A program made the translations under genes and the position numbers. A DNA stretch of 64,000 bases from Muricea muricata (lineage: Eukaryota > Cnidaria > Anthozoa > Malacalcyonacea > Plexauridae): the NCBI GenBank assembly GCA_963855995.1, contig OY979721.1, positions 4,402,001-4,466,000 of the forward strand, read 5' to 3'. The notes beneath the pieces were generated by a model. The model saw only the letters and a program-made list of their open reading frames with translations. It did no database searches and was not told where the DNA came from. This document shows positions 12,901 through 23,941 of the stretch, in pieces. Each line of letters opens with the position of its first letter. The first letter of the stretch is position 1.

Positions 12901-14791
12901 TACTGTATATTATTATATGGCTGCTTTCACAAATAACTTCACATATGGCCAATATATGATGCGGGCGAAAGGAATACATTTGATCCTTTTTTGCAGACAT
13001 TCTAGTATTAAAAATTTCAAATTGAATAAAATAATAATTTTTTTCAGATATCCGGCAAATCCAGTATCCGGCCGGATAGAAAAAAACACTATGCGGTACA
13101 CCTCTAATTTAAACCCTTGCCCTAAAAAGAGGGTAATATTATAGTTTTTACTTGAACTTTTATCCCAGCGACCAGGCCAAGCTGCTTGTGTTGTGAGTGT
13201 TTACATATTTTTATCCTGGCAAGCAAAATCTTGCCAACCAGGCAACCATACCATACCATGCTGTCTCACTAAGTGTACAAGCACCAGCTTTCATATAAAC
13301 ACTTCCTAATTTAATTTTTATACCTGTGCATAGTCGTCCAACATTTGACTTATGGTAGGACCAACTTTCTTGTACAACCAAGCCATGGTTGAGAACATAA
13401 CAGCAGCAACAAGAGTCTGCAACGAAAAGTATACCAGTAACTGTAAATCTAAAAATTATTTTTGGGTTCAAATTACAGTCAGAAAATCTATTTACTAATT
13501 TCCTTTTTAAAAATGTGAGGAAAATTTCAGTTTTGAAAAGTGGAAACACAGCATTAAAAAGTGATTAGGTGTGGAACAATAAACTCAGTACACCACAAAT
13601 ACCTCTTCATGAATGATAAGGTACTCTTTAGATATGATATAAGCACCCAGCCCAATTCCAAGACACCAGGTGCCTGATTCTCCTGTTTTCTTGAAAAGTT
13701 CTGCTCTAACTTGCGAGAAAAAGTCTGTCGGCAAAACCTTGATACCTGGCAAATGAAAATCAGTGTACATAATCACTTTCTGGTACAAATCAAAACCGCA
13801 AATCTTGAATTTTACTGATATTAGGAAACCTACCAGTTGGATCAATACCAAAACGATTTCGGGAATCACTTGTTGAGAAATATCTTGACAGGGAAATCGA
13901 ACTGACAAAATCAAATTACAAGAATAGTTTAAATGCTGCTTTTGCATTTTTGCATGGCAAAAGTATTGGAGTTTAGTTTTTGTTTCTGAAGTTTTAAAAT
14001 AAACAGACCAGTGTGGGATTGTTGCCATTTCTTCCCACATTGCAGAATTGCTCTGCTTTAGGTCTAAGATCAGAAGACATGAAATAGTCAAAATACTTTG
14101 TCAGTTAGCATGTAGATATTACTGATGTATTCTCTATTTACTTGTGCCATGAAATAATTTTTAGAAATTTCAGATCATGTTCTTAGCAAATTTTGTATCA
14201 GAGAAAGTGGTCTGTGATGGGGTAGGGGTATAAACAATTGTGAAGCAAGTTGGCAATGTGGGACAAAATCTATTTGTCAATGATCCCTAAAGACAAACCC
14301 TTAGGCCCCAGCAATCAAATCCTGACAGGTGGCAACAGTATAAAACATAGAGTCAAACAGCTGCAAAATGAGATATTTTTCACAAGCTTGTGTCTTTCTC
14401 GGTCTACAACTGTTTAACACATGCACCTAATATCATATTTGCATGACAATATTTGCATCTCAGGCACAACTGCCGAAACGAATTATTACCCATAGAAAAA
14501 TGCTTACCCAGGTCTTGCAAGACATTTTAATGCGACTGTAGCTTGATTGCCTTTAAATAAAGCAAATTTCCTGAATTATTTGGTGAAAAATAAGCATTCA
14601 ACTTGCATTTAAAACAACATTTATACAACCAAGTCTGGCACTTAATTACAAAAATTTGTACTTGTTCAAAGTTGCACAATCGTTTTCTACAACGTTTCCC
14701 GCTAAAAGGAAACGCGAAATACTATTCTAGGAATAGTTTCAGTGATGCAAAACATACCTTTGGGCAAAAGACAGCTCACTCGAGAAAGCAT
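9929..14791 (-). CDS. ATP5PB: ATP synthase F(o) subunit b, mitochondrial
   Basis: Nine exons on the minus strand: 14758-14791, 14508-14550, 13834-13901, 13603-13745, 13324-13416, 12046-12171, 10989-11066, 10286-10387, 9929-9985. Phases agree throughout and give 247 aa, close to the 256 aa of the human precursor. It is the peripheral-stalk subunit b of F1Fo-ATP synthase in the inner mitochondrial membrane, linking the membrane sector to F1. The N-terminus (MLSRVSCLLPKG...LSRYFSTSD) is rich in Arg/Ser and lacks acids, as in a mitochondrial presequence. Exon 4 carries the family block LFKKTGESG...LGIGLGAYIISKE and exon 5 continues a hydrophobic hairpin (LVAAVMFSTMAWLYKKVGP). The rest is a long charged helix ending QQEKQTITQCIKELKTLAPA, matching the family's QQEKETIAKCI end. 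The start is the first ATG of the short presequence exon. Introns hold a hAT MITE. Confidence 0.96.
12222..13106. mobile_element. Non-autonomous hAT transposon (885 bp)
   Basis: Terminal inverted repeats TAGGAGTGCACC (left) and TAGAGGTGTACC (right end, reverse complement) match at 9 of 12 bases. The element is flanked by an exact 8-bp target-site duplication ATTTAAAC at 12214-12221 and 13107-13114, the hallmark length for hAT. Subterminal TATCCGG/CCGGATA motifs are repeated near both ends (about 12240-12320 and 13048-13080). No transposase ORF; the interior is AT-rich. It lies in the ATP5PB intron between exons 5 and 6. Confidence 0.92.
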
Positions 14792-14960
14792 TGTGATTTC
14801 AAAAAAAGAAAAATATCTTTTTCTTTCCCAAAATCTTCAAAATGGCCGACGAAGACCGCATAGATTTGTGGGTGGAAAATTGTCAAGTATCACTCCAGTG
14901 TTCATCTGCAGATCAGTGCACGATATCAGCCGTCGTTAGCATTTAACAATGAACACTTTG

Positions 14961-15736
14961 CTATTGGGTGTATCAAAAAAAAGTTTACAGTTGGAAAAAG
15001 TCTGTAATGCAAAGAGAGCTAAATTTTTAAATGAACTTTAGTGATCTTAAGCAGTACAGCTTCATTTGGAACACCTAGCAATATCTTTTTTACAACACTA
15101 GTGTTTTTTGACTTAAGGTGGTTGGCTATAAAAAGCCACTTTTTAAAGTCTTTGCGCACAAAGACTTTTTGTTTAAAACAGGTTTTAAACAGATGGTGTT
15201 AAAATATGAAGTATCTTTTATAAGGTTGCCAAGTTTTAGACATTTTGGTGCAAGTACAATCAAGCGGTGGGCACTCAAAAATCACTTTACACGCTAAATT
15301 AACACATGCGGTACTTTAATTTATGCAAAATGTTAATTATGCATAAAATGAATTTATAATAAGACATAAAATCAACCATGTGTAATAAAATGTGCAAAAA
15401 TGGCGGAAAGTCTATTTTTTAAACTGCGCGTGCTCGCATTCGCACGAACCAAATTGTATAAAACTTTGCGGGTGTGTTCAACATATTCCATACTTTTGTC
15501 GTACTAACTTGAAATTGCTTTTCAGTGATCCATCTTTGTGCGCAAGGCATTTTAAAGTGGCTTTTGATAATAAACCACCTTAAGTCAAAAATTTAATTTT
15601 GCAGAAAAAAAAATCTTCAGGTGCTCCGGATGGAGCTAAACTACTCAGAATTACAATATTTTATTAAAAGCATTGAACGCTTTCGGCATTAGCTGGCTTT
15701 TTCCAACTGTAAACTTTTTTTTGATACACCCTGTAG
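14961..15736. mobile_element. Inverted-repeat transposon (outer) with nested insertion
   Basis: The left end GGGTGTATCAAAAAAAAGTT, continuing to GTTTACAGTTGGAAAAAG, recurs as its reverse complement at the right end (CTTTTTCCAACTGTAAAC... then GATACACCCTGTAG). A terminal ACAGGGTGTATC-type repeat is also seen singly near 20643 and 22771, so the family is dispersed. No transposase ORF survives. Confidence 0.8.
15104..15590. mobile_element. Inner MITE nested in the 14961-15736 element
   Basis: A second, independent pair of inverted repeats: TTTTTGACTTAAGGTGG on the left and CCACCTTAAGTCAAAAA on the right. The arms continue inwards with AAAAGCCACTTT...TTGCGCACAAAG and its reverse complement. The outer element's arms lie outside both ends, so this one inserted later. 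Confidence 0.75.
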
Positions 15737-16128
15737 TTTTAACACAGTTTTGTCCTGTCTTTTTCTGAAAATATCAATCTTTAGAGGCAAACACGGAAGA
15801 GGAAATAAAAAACTGTAACCCAGATTTTATTACAGTAAAATAGTATTCGCACCACTTTATCCAGCAGAAAGTGATTTTTTTAAAACCCTGTAAAGCTATG
15901 ATGTTACGTATATAGACCAAACAATTCATAAAAAGAAAGTTGAATTCATAAGTGCTAATGTTTTATGTAGGACAGGCAGACCAGTTAGTTCCAGCCTTTA
16001 AAAATAGCTATCTGGTGGATTATTAATGGTAATTAATATCGCCGTAGGTACAGAAATGAGGGGATGCTGAATTCCGGATTCCCACTAGTGGATACTGGAT
16101 TCCCACTAGTGGATGCCGAGTTCGTACC

Positions 16129-16288
16129 CAGGGCCGCCAAAGGGGGCGGGCGCTTGTGAGGCCCCCAAAAGCACCATAGAAACGAAAAGTAACATAACAT
16201 CATTGACGTTGTACGTTGCATGGGAGATAGGTTGGGGCCCCAACTTAACATTTTGCCCCGGGACCCTAAAATTATCTGGGCGGCCCTG
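16129..16288. mobile_element. Short hAT-like MITE
   Basis: 160 bp bounded by CAGGGCCGCC and GGGCGGCCCTG, the terminal sequence typical of one hAT lineage. The flanking octamers TTCGTACC and TTCCTGCC match at 6 of 8 bases, compatible with a decayed 8-bp target duplication. No coding capacity. Confidence 0.65.
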
Positions 16289-16642
16289 TTCCTGCCAGTA
16301 AACAGTTTTGCCGGATTAAATTCCATTACACATCCAATCTATGCCTGTCACCATATATAATACCTTATTCTCCACCACAAACAGTACTCAGTGCCTGTCA
16401 GTTGCAGCGTAGCAATCCCGACTATTTACTCCAACCATGTGCACTATGCTAAATTTTCGTGTTAACTGACTACGAAAGATGATAATTTGACATTCGAATA
16501 GCGGAACCAAATGGTCGGGCTGGTTTCGCCACTATTGCTCAGTGCATTTATACAATATTAGATTCAACCTTTTTGTTATAGGCTGCAGTTTATATGATAA
16601 TATGTACACGTGTTTGCTCATTTTGAGTCTGTATAAAAGTAT

Positions 16643-19600
16643 TTAAAAGTCATCTTCACGCGTCACTTCTAAGAATACATCATATGCTTCTCTGTTGCAG
16701 CTGCCATCCGGAGTAAAAATGTACTTGAGAAAAGTACCATCGACACAAATCGCTGAAAACACAAAGTTAAAATGGTGAGTCTGTATGTCTATATATCAAG
16801 CGCAACTGCATGAACCATGACGGTGAACGATTTAGAACTGATACAGCTATTTACAACGAGTGATGATCCTTACTGCACCTTTTGAAAAGAATAAATAAAT
16901 GAAGTTAATTTAGTTCAGGTTTCCTCCTAAAGTAACACTAGATCAATAAGAGATTATCCTTACTGGACCTCTAGGAAGAACAGTTTAGAACTGATGGAGC
17001 TATCTAGTATAAATAAAGTTAGTTTAGTTTAGGGTTTCTCCTGTAGTGACACTGGATCAATAAGAGATAATCCTTACTGGATCTCTAGGAAGAACAGCTT
17101 AGAACTGATGGAGCTGTCCAGTATAAATGAAATTTAGTTTAATTTAGGTCTATTCAAGTTTAAGCGGGAAAGATTTCCCGCAAAACAACGCTAGCCATTA
17201 CGTACCTGTAACAGAATTGCTAGGACCAAATGCACATATACACGGACATTCTGACGGTACAGTAAAGTTAGCCAAAGCCCACTGTGACTCTACATATTGA
17301 CCAAGGAAACTCATCTTTGATAATCTAAGGAAAGTAAGAATGTGGAATATAATTTGGTTTGTTAGCAAATCATACCACACTATACTACCGTATACCATAC
17401 CACACCATACTATATCACAACATACTATACCACACCATACTACAAAATACCACAACAACACCATTAAAACCTTACCAAACCACATCACATCATACTATAC
17501 CATACCAAGCCTATCCAGTAGATCATACTATAGCATACCACACCATAGCTATACCATACTATACCATACTAATGACAGCACACCCAAACTATACCACACT
17601 ATGACAAACCACACCACACCTCCACCGTACCATACTACACAACAGCATACTGTACCACTTCATACCATATACCATATCATTCCTATACCATACCACATCA
17701 CATCACACAACACCCATCATACCACACTACACCATATCATAGCATACCACACCCTAGCATATTATAATATACGTACGTGGATCGTTTATTGAGAGATGTA
17801 TCCCTCAGTGCAAATATATGCACGGTTCCCTTGTCACTTGACGCGCACAGATACGATGAATCATGACTAAAGTTAATACTGAAAAAAAGGCAAAAATCAA
17901 TATATCACACGCCAATTTCCGAGTTATGTAACGCCTAATCGTCATTAGATTACTGCCGAAGGACCTAGTTGATAATAATTTTTTCTCAACTGTTCCCGGC
18001 TTGAATTTCACGATGTGTATGATATCCACCCTTTAGAACTCTTTAGATGTCATTCAACTTCGTGTGAAGTGCTACAATTCATTTACTGAGCTCTTACCAG
18101 TATAGCGTTGCATGATCAGCTCCTCTCCTTAGCTCTACAACTAACTGCTTACTCTGCGTGTCAAACACGCGAATCAGTGTGCCCTACCACAAAACGGAAA
18201 TTATTTTGTCACTTATTAAATAAATGAAGTACACAAGAAGATACAGATAAAAACTTTATACTGGACAGCTCTATCAGTTCTAAACTGTTCTTTCTAGAGG
18301 TCCAGTAAGAATCATCTCTTGTTGATCCATAGGCGGCCCAATTCAGTGTGTAGTTTCATATAGAGATCAGTAGCGAGCGGTAGCGTATCTTATATATGTA
18401 AATAATACGGGTTATATCGTTTTGTCACGCGCACGAAATGTATATATACGTCATTTATAATATAGATCAATGACGTCATTTGTACAGCATATATGCCATA
18501 CGTGTTATAGACGTATTGGTGTTATAGACGTTGTGGCGTTATTGGTGTTATGGGCGTTATTGGTGTTATGGACGTTATTGGTGTTATTGGTGTTATAGAC
18601 GTTATGGCGTTATTGGTGTTATAGACGTTATTGTGTTATAGACTTTATGGCGTTATTGGTGTTATAGACGTTACAGGTGTTATAGGCGTTATGGCATTAT
18701 TGGTGTTATGGACGTTATTGGTGTTATAGACGTTATTGGTGTTATAGACGTTATTGGTGTTATAGACGTTATGGCGTTATTGGTGTTATAGACGTTATGG
18801 CGTTATTGGTGTTATAGACGTTATGGCGTTATTGGTGTTATAGACGTTATGGCGTTATTAGTGTTATGGACGTTATGGCGTTATAGACGTTATGGCGTTT
18901 TTGGTGTTATGGACGTTATTGGTGTTATAGACGTTATTGCTGTTATAGACGTTATGGCGTTATTGGTGTTATAGACGTTATTGGTGTTATGGACGTTATG
19001 GCGCTATAGACGTTATGGCATTTTTGGTGTTATGGACGTTATTGGTGTTATAGACGTTATTAGTGTTATGGACGTTATGGCGTTATAGACCTTATGGCGT
19101 TATTGGTGTTATGGACGTTATTGGTGTTACAGACGTTATGGCGTTATAGACGTTATGGCGTTATTAGTGTTATAGACGTTATATGGCGTTATAGACGTTA
19201 TTGGTGTTATAAACGTTATGGCGTTATTGGTGTTATGGACGTTATTGGTGTTATAGACGTTATAGCGTTATTAGTGTTATGGACGTTATGGCGTTATAGA
19301 CGTTATTGATGTTATAGTTATATTGGTGTTAGAACTAGATGCAGCAAAGAACGCCGACGCCTTTGCCGAAATGGTCCAGTGTTTGGACGACCGAAGCCTG
19401 TCTCCGATTATTCGAGAAGCGAAAGATAAGGGGCGAAAAGCGTTGAAAGTACTTCGAGAGCATTATCAAGGAAATAGTAAAAAGTGACTTTCTTCGAAAA
19501 GGCGAAAACGAGACCACAACGGACTATATTATAAGAGCTGAAACTGCTGCAACAGCCCTCAAAACCGCCGAGGAAGTAATAAGTGATGGGTTGCTGATTG

Positions 19601-22600
19601 CTATGGTTCTGAAGGGTTTGCCACGAAATTATAAAACATTTTCAACCGTTGTTATACAAAGAGCAAATGACCTTCAGTGAATTCAAGACCGCTCTTCGAA
19701 ACTACGAAGAGAATGAAAAGAGCTGTAACCCACGCGACAATCAAGATAATGTGATGTTCTCAAAGCAAAGATTCACTGGGAAATGTTTCAAATGCGACAA
19801 GCAAGGACACGAAAGTTCTGAATGCCGGATGAAGACAGAAAAATGGTGTGTAAAATGTAGAAGCAAGACACACAATACGAAGGACTGCAGGGCCAACAAG
19901 AAAGCTTTTGAGGTTTTGAGGGCTGTTGCAGCAGTTTCAGCTCTTATAATATAGTCCGTTGTGGTCTCGTTTTCGCCTTTTCGCAGCAACGTGAATTCGG
20001 TGTAAAGCGCAATCACTCTCCTTTTTACAATTTCCTTGATAATGCTCTCGAAGTAATTTCAACGCCTTTCACCCCTTATTTTTCGCTTGTCGAATAATCA
20101 GAGACAGGCTTCGGTCGTCCAAACACTAGACCAATTCGGCAAAGCGGCGTTCTTTGCCGCATCTAGCTCTAACACCAGTATAACTATAACACCAATAACG
20201 TCTATAACACCAATAACGTCCATAACACTAATAATGCCATAACGTCTATAACACCAATAACGTCCATAACACCAATAACGTCATAACGTTTATAACACCA
20301 ATAACGTCTATAACGCCATAACGCCTATAACACTAATAACGCTATAACGTCTATAACGCCATAACGTCTATAACACCAATAACGTCCATAACATGTACAC
20401 CAATAACGCCTATAACACCTAAAACGCCATAACGTCTATATAACGCTATAACACCAATAACGTCTATAACACCAATAACGTCTATAACACCAATAACGTC
20501 TATAACACCAATAACGTCTATAACACCAATAACGTCCATAACGTCTATAACACCAATAACGTCCATAACACCAATAACGCCATAGCTATGAGCTTCAGTA
20601 ATTAAGAAATAATTTGACACAAAATATGGGCTACGTTTTTTTTTATACACCCTGTATACTATATACCTCAGTTCTGAATTATAGCGTTTCTATTGTGTCC
20701 GTGGAATTAGTTCTGCCTGAGTGTTCACGAAATAATGATAAAAAAACAATATATTTGAATTGGAGAACAGGCACATAAAGGTTCAGTAAGGGTCATCTCT
20801 TATTGATCCAGCAGCACTTGAGTTTCAGAAAGAACCGAAATATGTTGCAATAATGTAAATATCGATTTCTAAATGTGTCTGATGATTTATACACTTGCCG
20901 TAATTCAGCCTCCTGACTGCCATGTGGAGCCTTAGTAAATCTATCTACAATTATCTATTATTCCAAACCCTAAACATGATTTACAAACAATTGCTGTACA
21001 TCAAATAAAAAAATATTTAAATCAGTCACCTTATCAGAGGCTGTAGCAACCATAGTGCCTTGCTGATTCATAGCAAGACAAGCTATTTCACCTTGATGTG
21101 CACTTATCATGACAGGTGATGATGAAACACCAGGCTGCACAACTGAAAGATCCTAAATAAGAATGAAAAATTGTGATGGAGTTGTAGTACTTTGGAAGTT
21201 TGAACATGTTGTAATATCTTGCGTTAGAAAAAAGGTAATATTGGCACCCTATTGTTTTACCCTATTCAGACTAGCGCTTTCAAATGCAAGTTGCACACCA
21301 AGTGTTTCCAAAGTGTCTCTTGTATAAAGTGTAGTTAAATAGTCAAATGTTGGTTAAAAATAGGGGGTGATCACCTTCAATAACAGTAAAAATTAGGCTG
21401 ATTGAATTGTGAAACAGTTGAACCCCAGATGATCTAGTCTTTTTAAGAGCACCTTTGGTCAACATGAATTACCTACTGACGCACCCTACAGTAGCTATGC
21501 ACACTAAAATTTAATATTGTTTCATTTGTAATAGACTGTATATAGTCATGAAAGCATTAAGCTCAGTTTTCTACCATAATACACAAAAATCAAAATGCAA
21601 TATTCCTAAGAAATGTTTAGGTGATGACATACACTGATTTCAATTGCCCCACATTTCTTTGCAGGAAATACAATCAATGATTTATCTTGATTTGGACAAA
21701 CTTCACCCAAGCCTAGTAATATAAAAAGTACACATTTACACAACATTATCTTCTTGATGTACAAACTGCTTAAGTTTTCAGTGCATTTTAACTGCAGAAA
21801 ATCTTCAATACCTTTTGGATTTTCTCGTGTATCAAAGAACAAAATTGTTTCCGGATTATTTGGAAATGAGCAAATATAAATTCTTGTTCTTAGGATGAAA
21901 AATATCCTTTGAAAAATATGAAATACCAATGATTATGAAACATAATACTACTTGGGGCAAAAAACACAGAATTGAAAGCATAAATAATCAATGACAAATC
22001 TTTTTTACATACATATCTTTGCGTAGTCTCACACCAAGTACTGGTATATTGAACTTAAACTCTAGTACAAACTTGCTGAGTTTATCATCCCAAATAAAAA
22101 CTATAAAAGTTACAAATATATTAGGTAAGTTTTCTATAATTATATTTTAATCACCTCGTATTACCATTATTCACTTAAGACATAAAACTTCAGATTGTGT
22201 CTTAAGGTAGTGATTGACTTATAGTTTCGACTTCAGATTATATTTAAACTGTAGATGACACAAATTTTTTGGTTGTTCAGGTTGTTGGGCAGGAAATTTT
22301 GCAAGCCCTGTCTGTGACACTGGCCTGCAGATCAACATCTGCAACATATCCAGTTAATAACATAACTGGAAAGCAAAATCATACTAAATTGTTACCTTTA
22401 TTGTTTGAATATGTTCCCATGCCATTTCCTATAATTGCTACCAAATTACTTCGATGTAACATTTCAACATGAGACACACCACCACTGCCATCTAACTCTA
22501 TTTAGATTAAAAACAAGCAATTTCATATATTTGCTCACTGCAGTACAGTTACATGCATTATTCATAGCACTGGCTTCCCAAGTTTGATTTGGAAAATTGG

Positions 22601-23941
22601 TGTTTAACTTCATGCCAATTGGTGCCAAAAGTTGTTTGACGTAGTAATCAGGCTGCCACAGAAAAATGTGGACAAACAGCTGCTTACTTATTGTGCGCAG
22701 CAAAAAAGGCATGCTTGAGTACATTTTCTTTGCTGCATACAGTAAAGCAGTAAGCTTCATTACAAATATACAGGGTGTATCAGTAAAAAGTAAGCTCATT
22801 CAAATTAGCTTCAATCTGTTCAATTAATTTGACAGCTCTCAATGCTTTGAATGAAAAACACAAAGTTTTGTACACAAGTAAATACAAGCATGGCATCTTA
22901 TTTTTAGGGAGACAAAATTAGGTCAATGCAAAACTATGTTAACTTTGCAGGTTTCATTGCCATTTGCCACAAAATTGTAAGAACTGTGCATTATTGAATA
23001 CCTTTGCTTAATTTTTCAGACAATGGTTCTGTGTTGTAGATCTTGAAACCATTTTGCATTGCACTTGCAAAACATCCTAAAACATGATTATGTTGACAAA
23101 CTCAAATTTTTTAACTTGCATGATGAAAAATCTCATTAAATAGCCAGTAATCAATCAATGATTCAGTCATTTAGACAATTAATCTGATAGACAATCTCAA
23201 CTTAATGCACCCATTAAATTTTGACCCTCGGGGAAAGGGGTGGCTGTCATCAAATATGCAAAAATCCTAAAAATGTAAACTACAAAATACAAAACCATAC
23301 TTCTTTGTTTATGAACATGCTTTCTTGTTACATTGTCAAATACCCCCACCCTCAGTCTTAAAGGTCAAATTTCTTATTCTCCACCTATTTGAAGCATGTG
23401 CCAGAGGTATGCCTTGTCCCCTCCCCTGAGACCAAACACTAACAAATGCATATAATACATTTACTTTTGCATACAATACAGACAAGACTGTATTCATTTT
23501 CTTGAGTTCAGCCCATAGCAACATAAAAGTTTGGACCAATAAACATAAAGTTCCATGATACAAAACAAACACGTAAAAAATGCACGGTGCATGCTCAATT
23601 GCAAATTGAATAGAAAATCACAATAGTAAATGCAGTAAATATTGGGATATGGGTTTACATGCAATGCATGCTGGTATCTAGATCCTCTTTTCCCTGCCCC
23701 TACCTCATTGCACAACAAATCCACGATTGTCACACACAATAATTAGCAAATCAGCCCAATCTATCTAAATCTATTGATCATACAATCAAGAATTCACTGA
23801 TGCTATATTACGTCATTGGCACACTCATACTGGGTTTTATATTAGTCTATTTAAAACGCGATTAAAACACGTTTTATAACCAAAAACGACAAAATACAAA
23901 CCATGATCCTGGTTAAAGCTGATCGACACTACTTTCTCCAT
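16643..23941 (-). CDS. WDR45: WD-repeat PROPPIN WIPI4 (WDR45)
   Basis: Eleven minus-strand exons: 23902-23941, 23002-23076, 22396-22491, 22013-22100, 21812-21888, 21633-21712, 21030-21152, 18098-18183, 17777-17878, 17206-17324, 16643-16752. Phases close to give 331 aa (human WIPI4 about 360). PROPPINs are seven-bladed beta-propellers that bind PI3P and PI(3,5)P2 at autophagosome-forming membranes. The diagnostic lipid-binding L-R-R-G motif is in exon 8 ([13 protein letters not shown]). Blocks [32 protein letters not shown] and [12 protein letters not shown] are typical. The C-terminus ([16 protein letters not shown], then [17 protein letters not shown] and EDDF at the end) fits WIPI4 better than WDR45B. 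An in-frame TGA three codons before the ATG supports the start. The 2.8-kb intron 7 holds a large fold-back repeat. Confidence 0.97.
16830..17150. repeat. Dispersed ~112-bp tandem repeat, array 1
   Basis: About three units share GATCAATAAGAGAT...CC, then a GAAGAACAGTTTAGAACTGA block, then AGTATAAAT and AGTTTAGTTTAGG, with a period near 112 bp. Related copies occur at 18250-18330 (inverted), 20780-20815 (partial) and 41925-42200. Intronic in WDR45. No coding potential. Confidence 0.8.
17370..17770. repeat. Low-complexity (ATACC/ACACC)-rich tract
   Basis: About 400 bp made almost entirely of variants of CATACCATAC / CACACCATA pentamers with strong strand asymmetry (very little G on the plus strand). 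It lies in the WDR45 intron between exons 9 and 10. The open frames across it are products of low complexity. Confidence 0.85.
18500..20590. mobile_element. Large fold-back repeat: inverted minisatellite arms around copia-like Gag
   Basis: The left arm (about 18500-19568) is an array of 18-bp units, GTTATTGGTGTTATAGAC with GGC/GAC variants, followed by about 235 bp of Gag coding sequence. The right arm (about 19912-20590) is the reverse complement: the same Gag piece, then a shorter array. The 343-bp loop continues the Gag frame and carries two CX2CX4HX4C zinc knuckles ([14 protein letters not shown] and [14 protein letters not shown]). The Gag segment ([27 protein letters not shown]) resembles the Ty1/copia Gag domain. 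No protease, integrase or RT is present and the left copy has a frame-disrupting deletion, so it is not an intact element. Located in WDR45 intron 7. Confidence 0.85.
19335..19954 (+). pseudogene. Copia-type Gag fragment with two zinc knuckles
   Basis: The frame is open from about 19649 to 19954 and is preceded by homologous but interrupted Gag sequence from 19335. The C-terminal part holds two CCHC knuckles suited to nucleic-acid binding by a retrotransposon capsid protein. After the knuckles the frame runs into the inverted right arm, so the last residues (about 19912 onward) are antisense Gag and not genuine coding. A partial relic; there is no pol region. Confidence 0.75.

Larger units (their letters stand above)
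14792..16642. other. Intergenic region between ATP5PB and WDR45, filled with MITEs
   Basis: No gene recognised. Most of the interval is a nested pair of inverted-repeat elements (14961-15736) and a hAT-like MITE (16129-16288). Just before the latter, near 16071-16118, a short direct repeat GGATTCCCACTAGTGGAT occurs twice in slightly varied form. The ATP5PB promoter should lie in the first few hundred bases. Confidence 0.6.

Noticed and set aside
14835-14945. Plus-strand exon beginning ATGGCCGACGAAGACCGC
   Set aside because: Short frame just upstream of the ATP5PB start with no donor site or homology; probably the ATP5PB 5' flank.
17340-17792. 150-codon ORF rich in Tyr/His/Thr
   Set aside because: A translation of the ATACC/ACACC low-complexity tract inside a WDR45 intron.
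19094-19309. ORF of VIGVIDVI-type repeats (also 20351-20650 minus)
   Set aside because: Translation of the 18-bp minisatellite (a multiple of three, hence open); not a protein.
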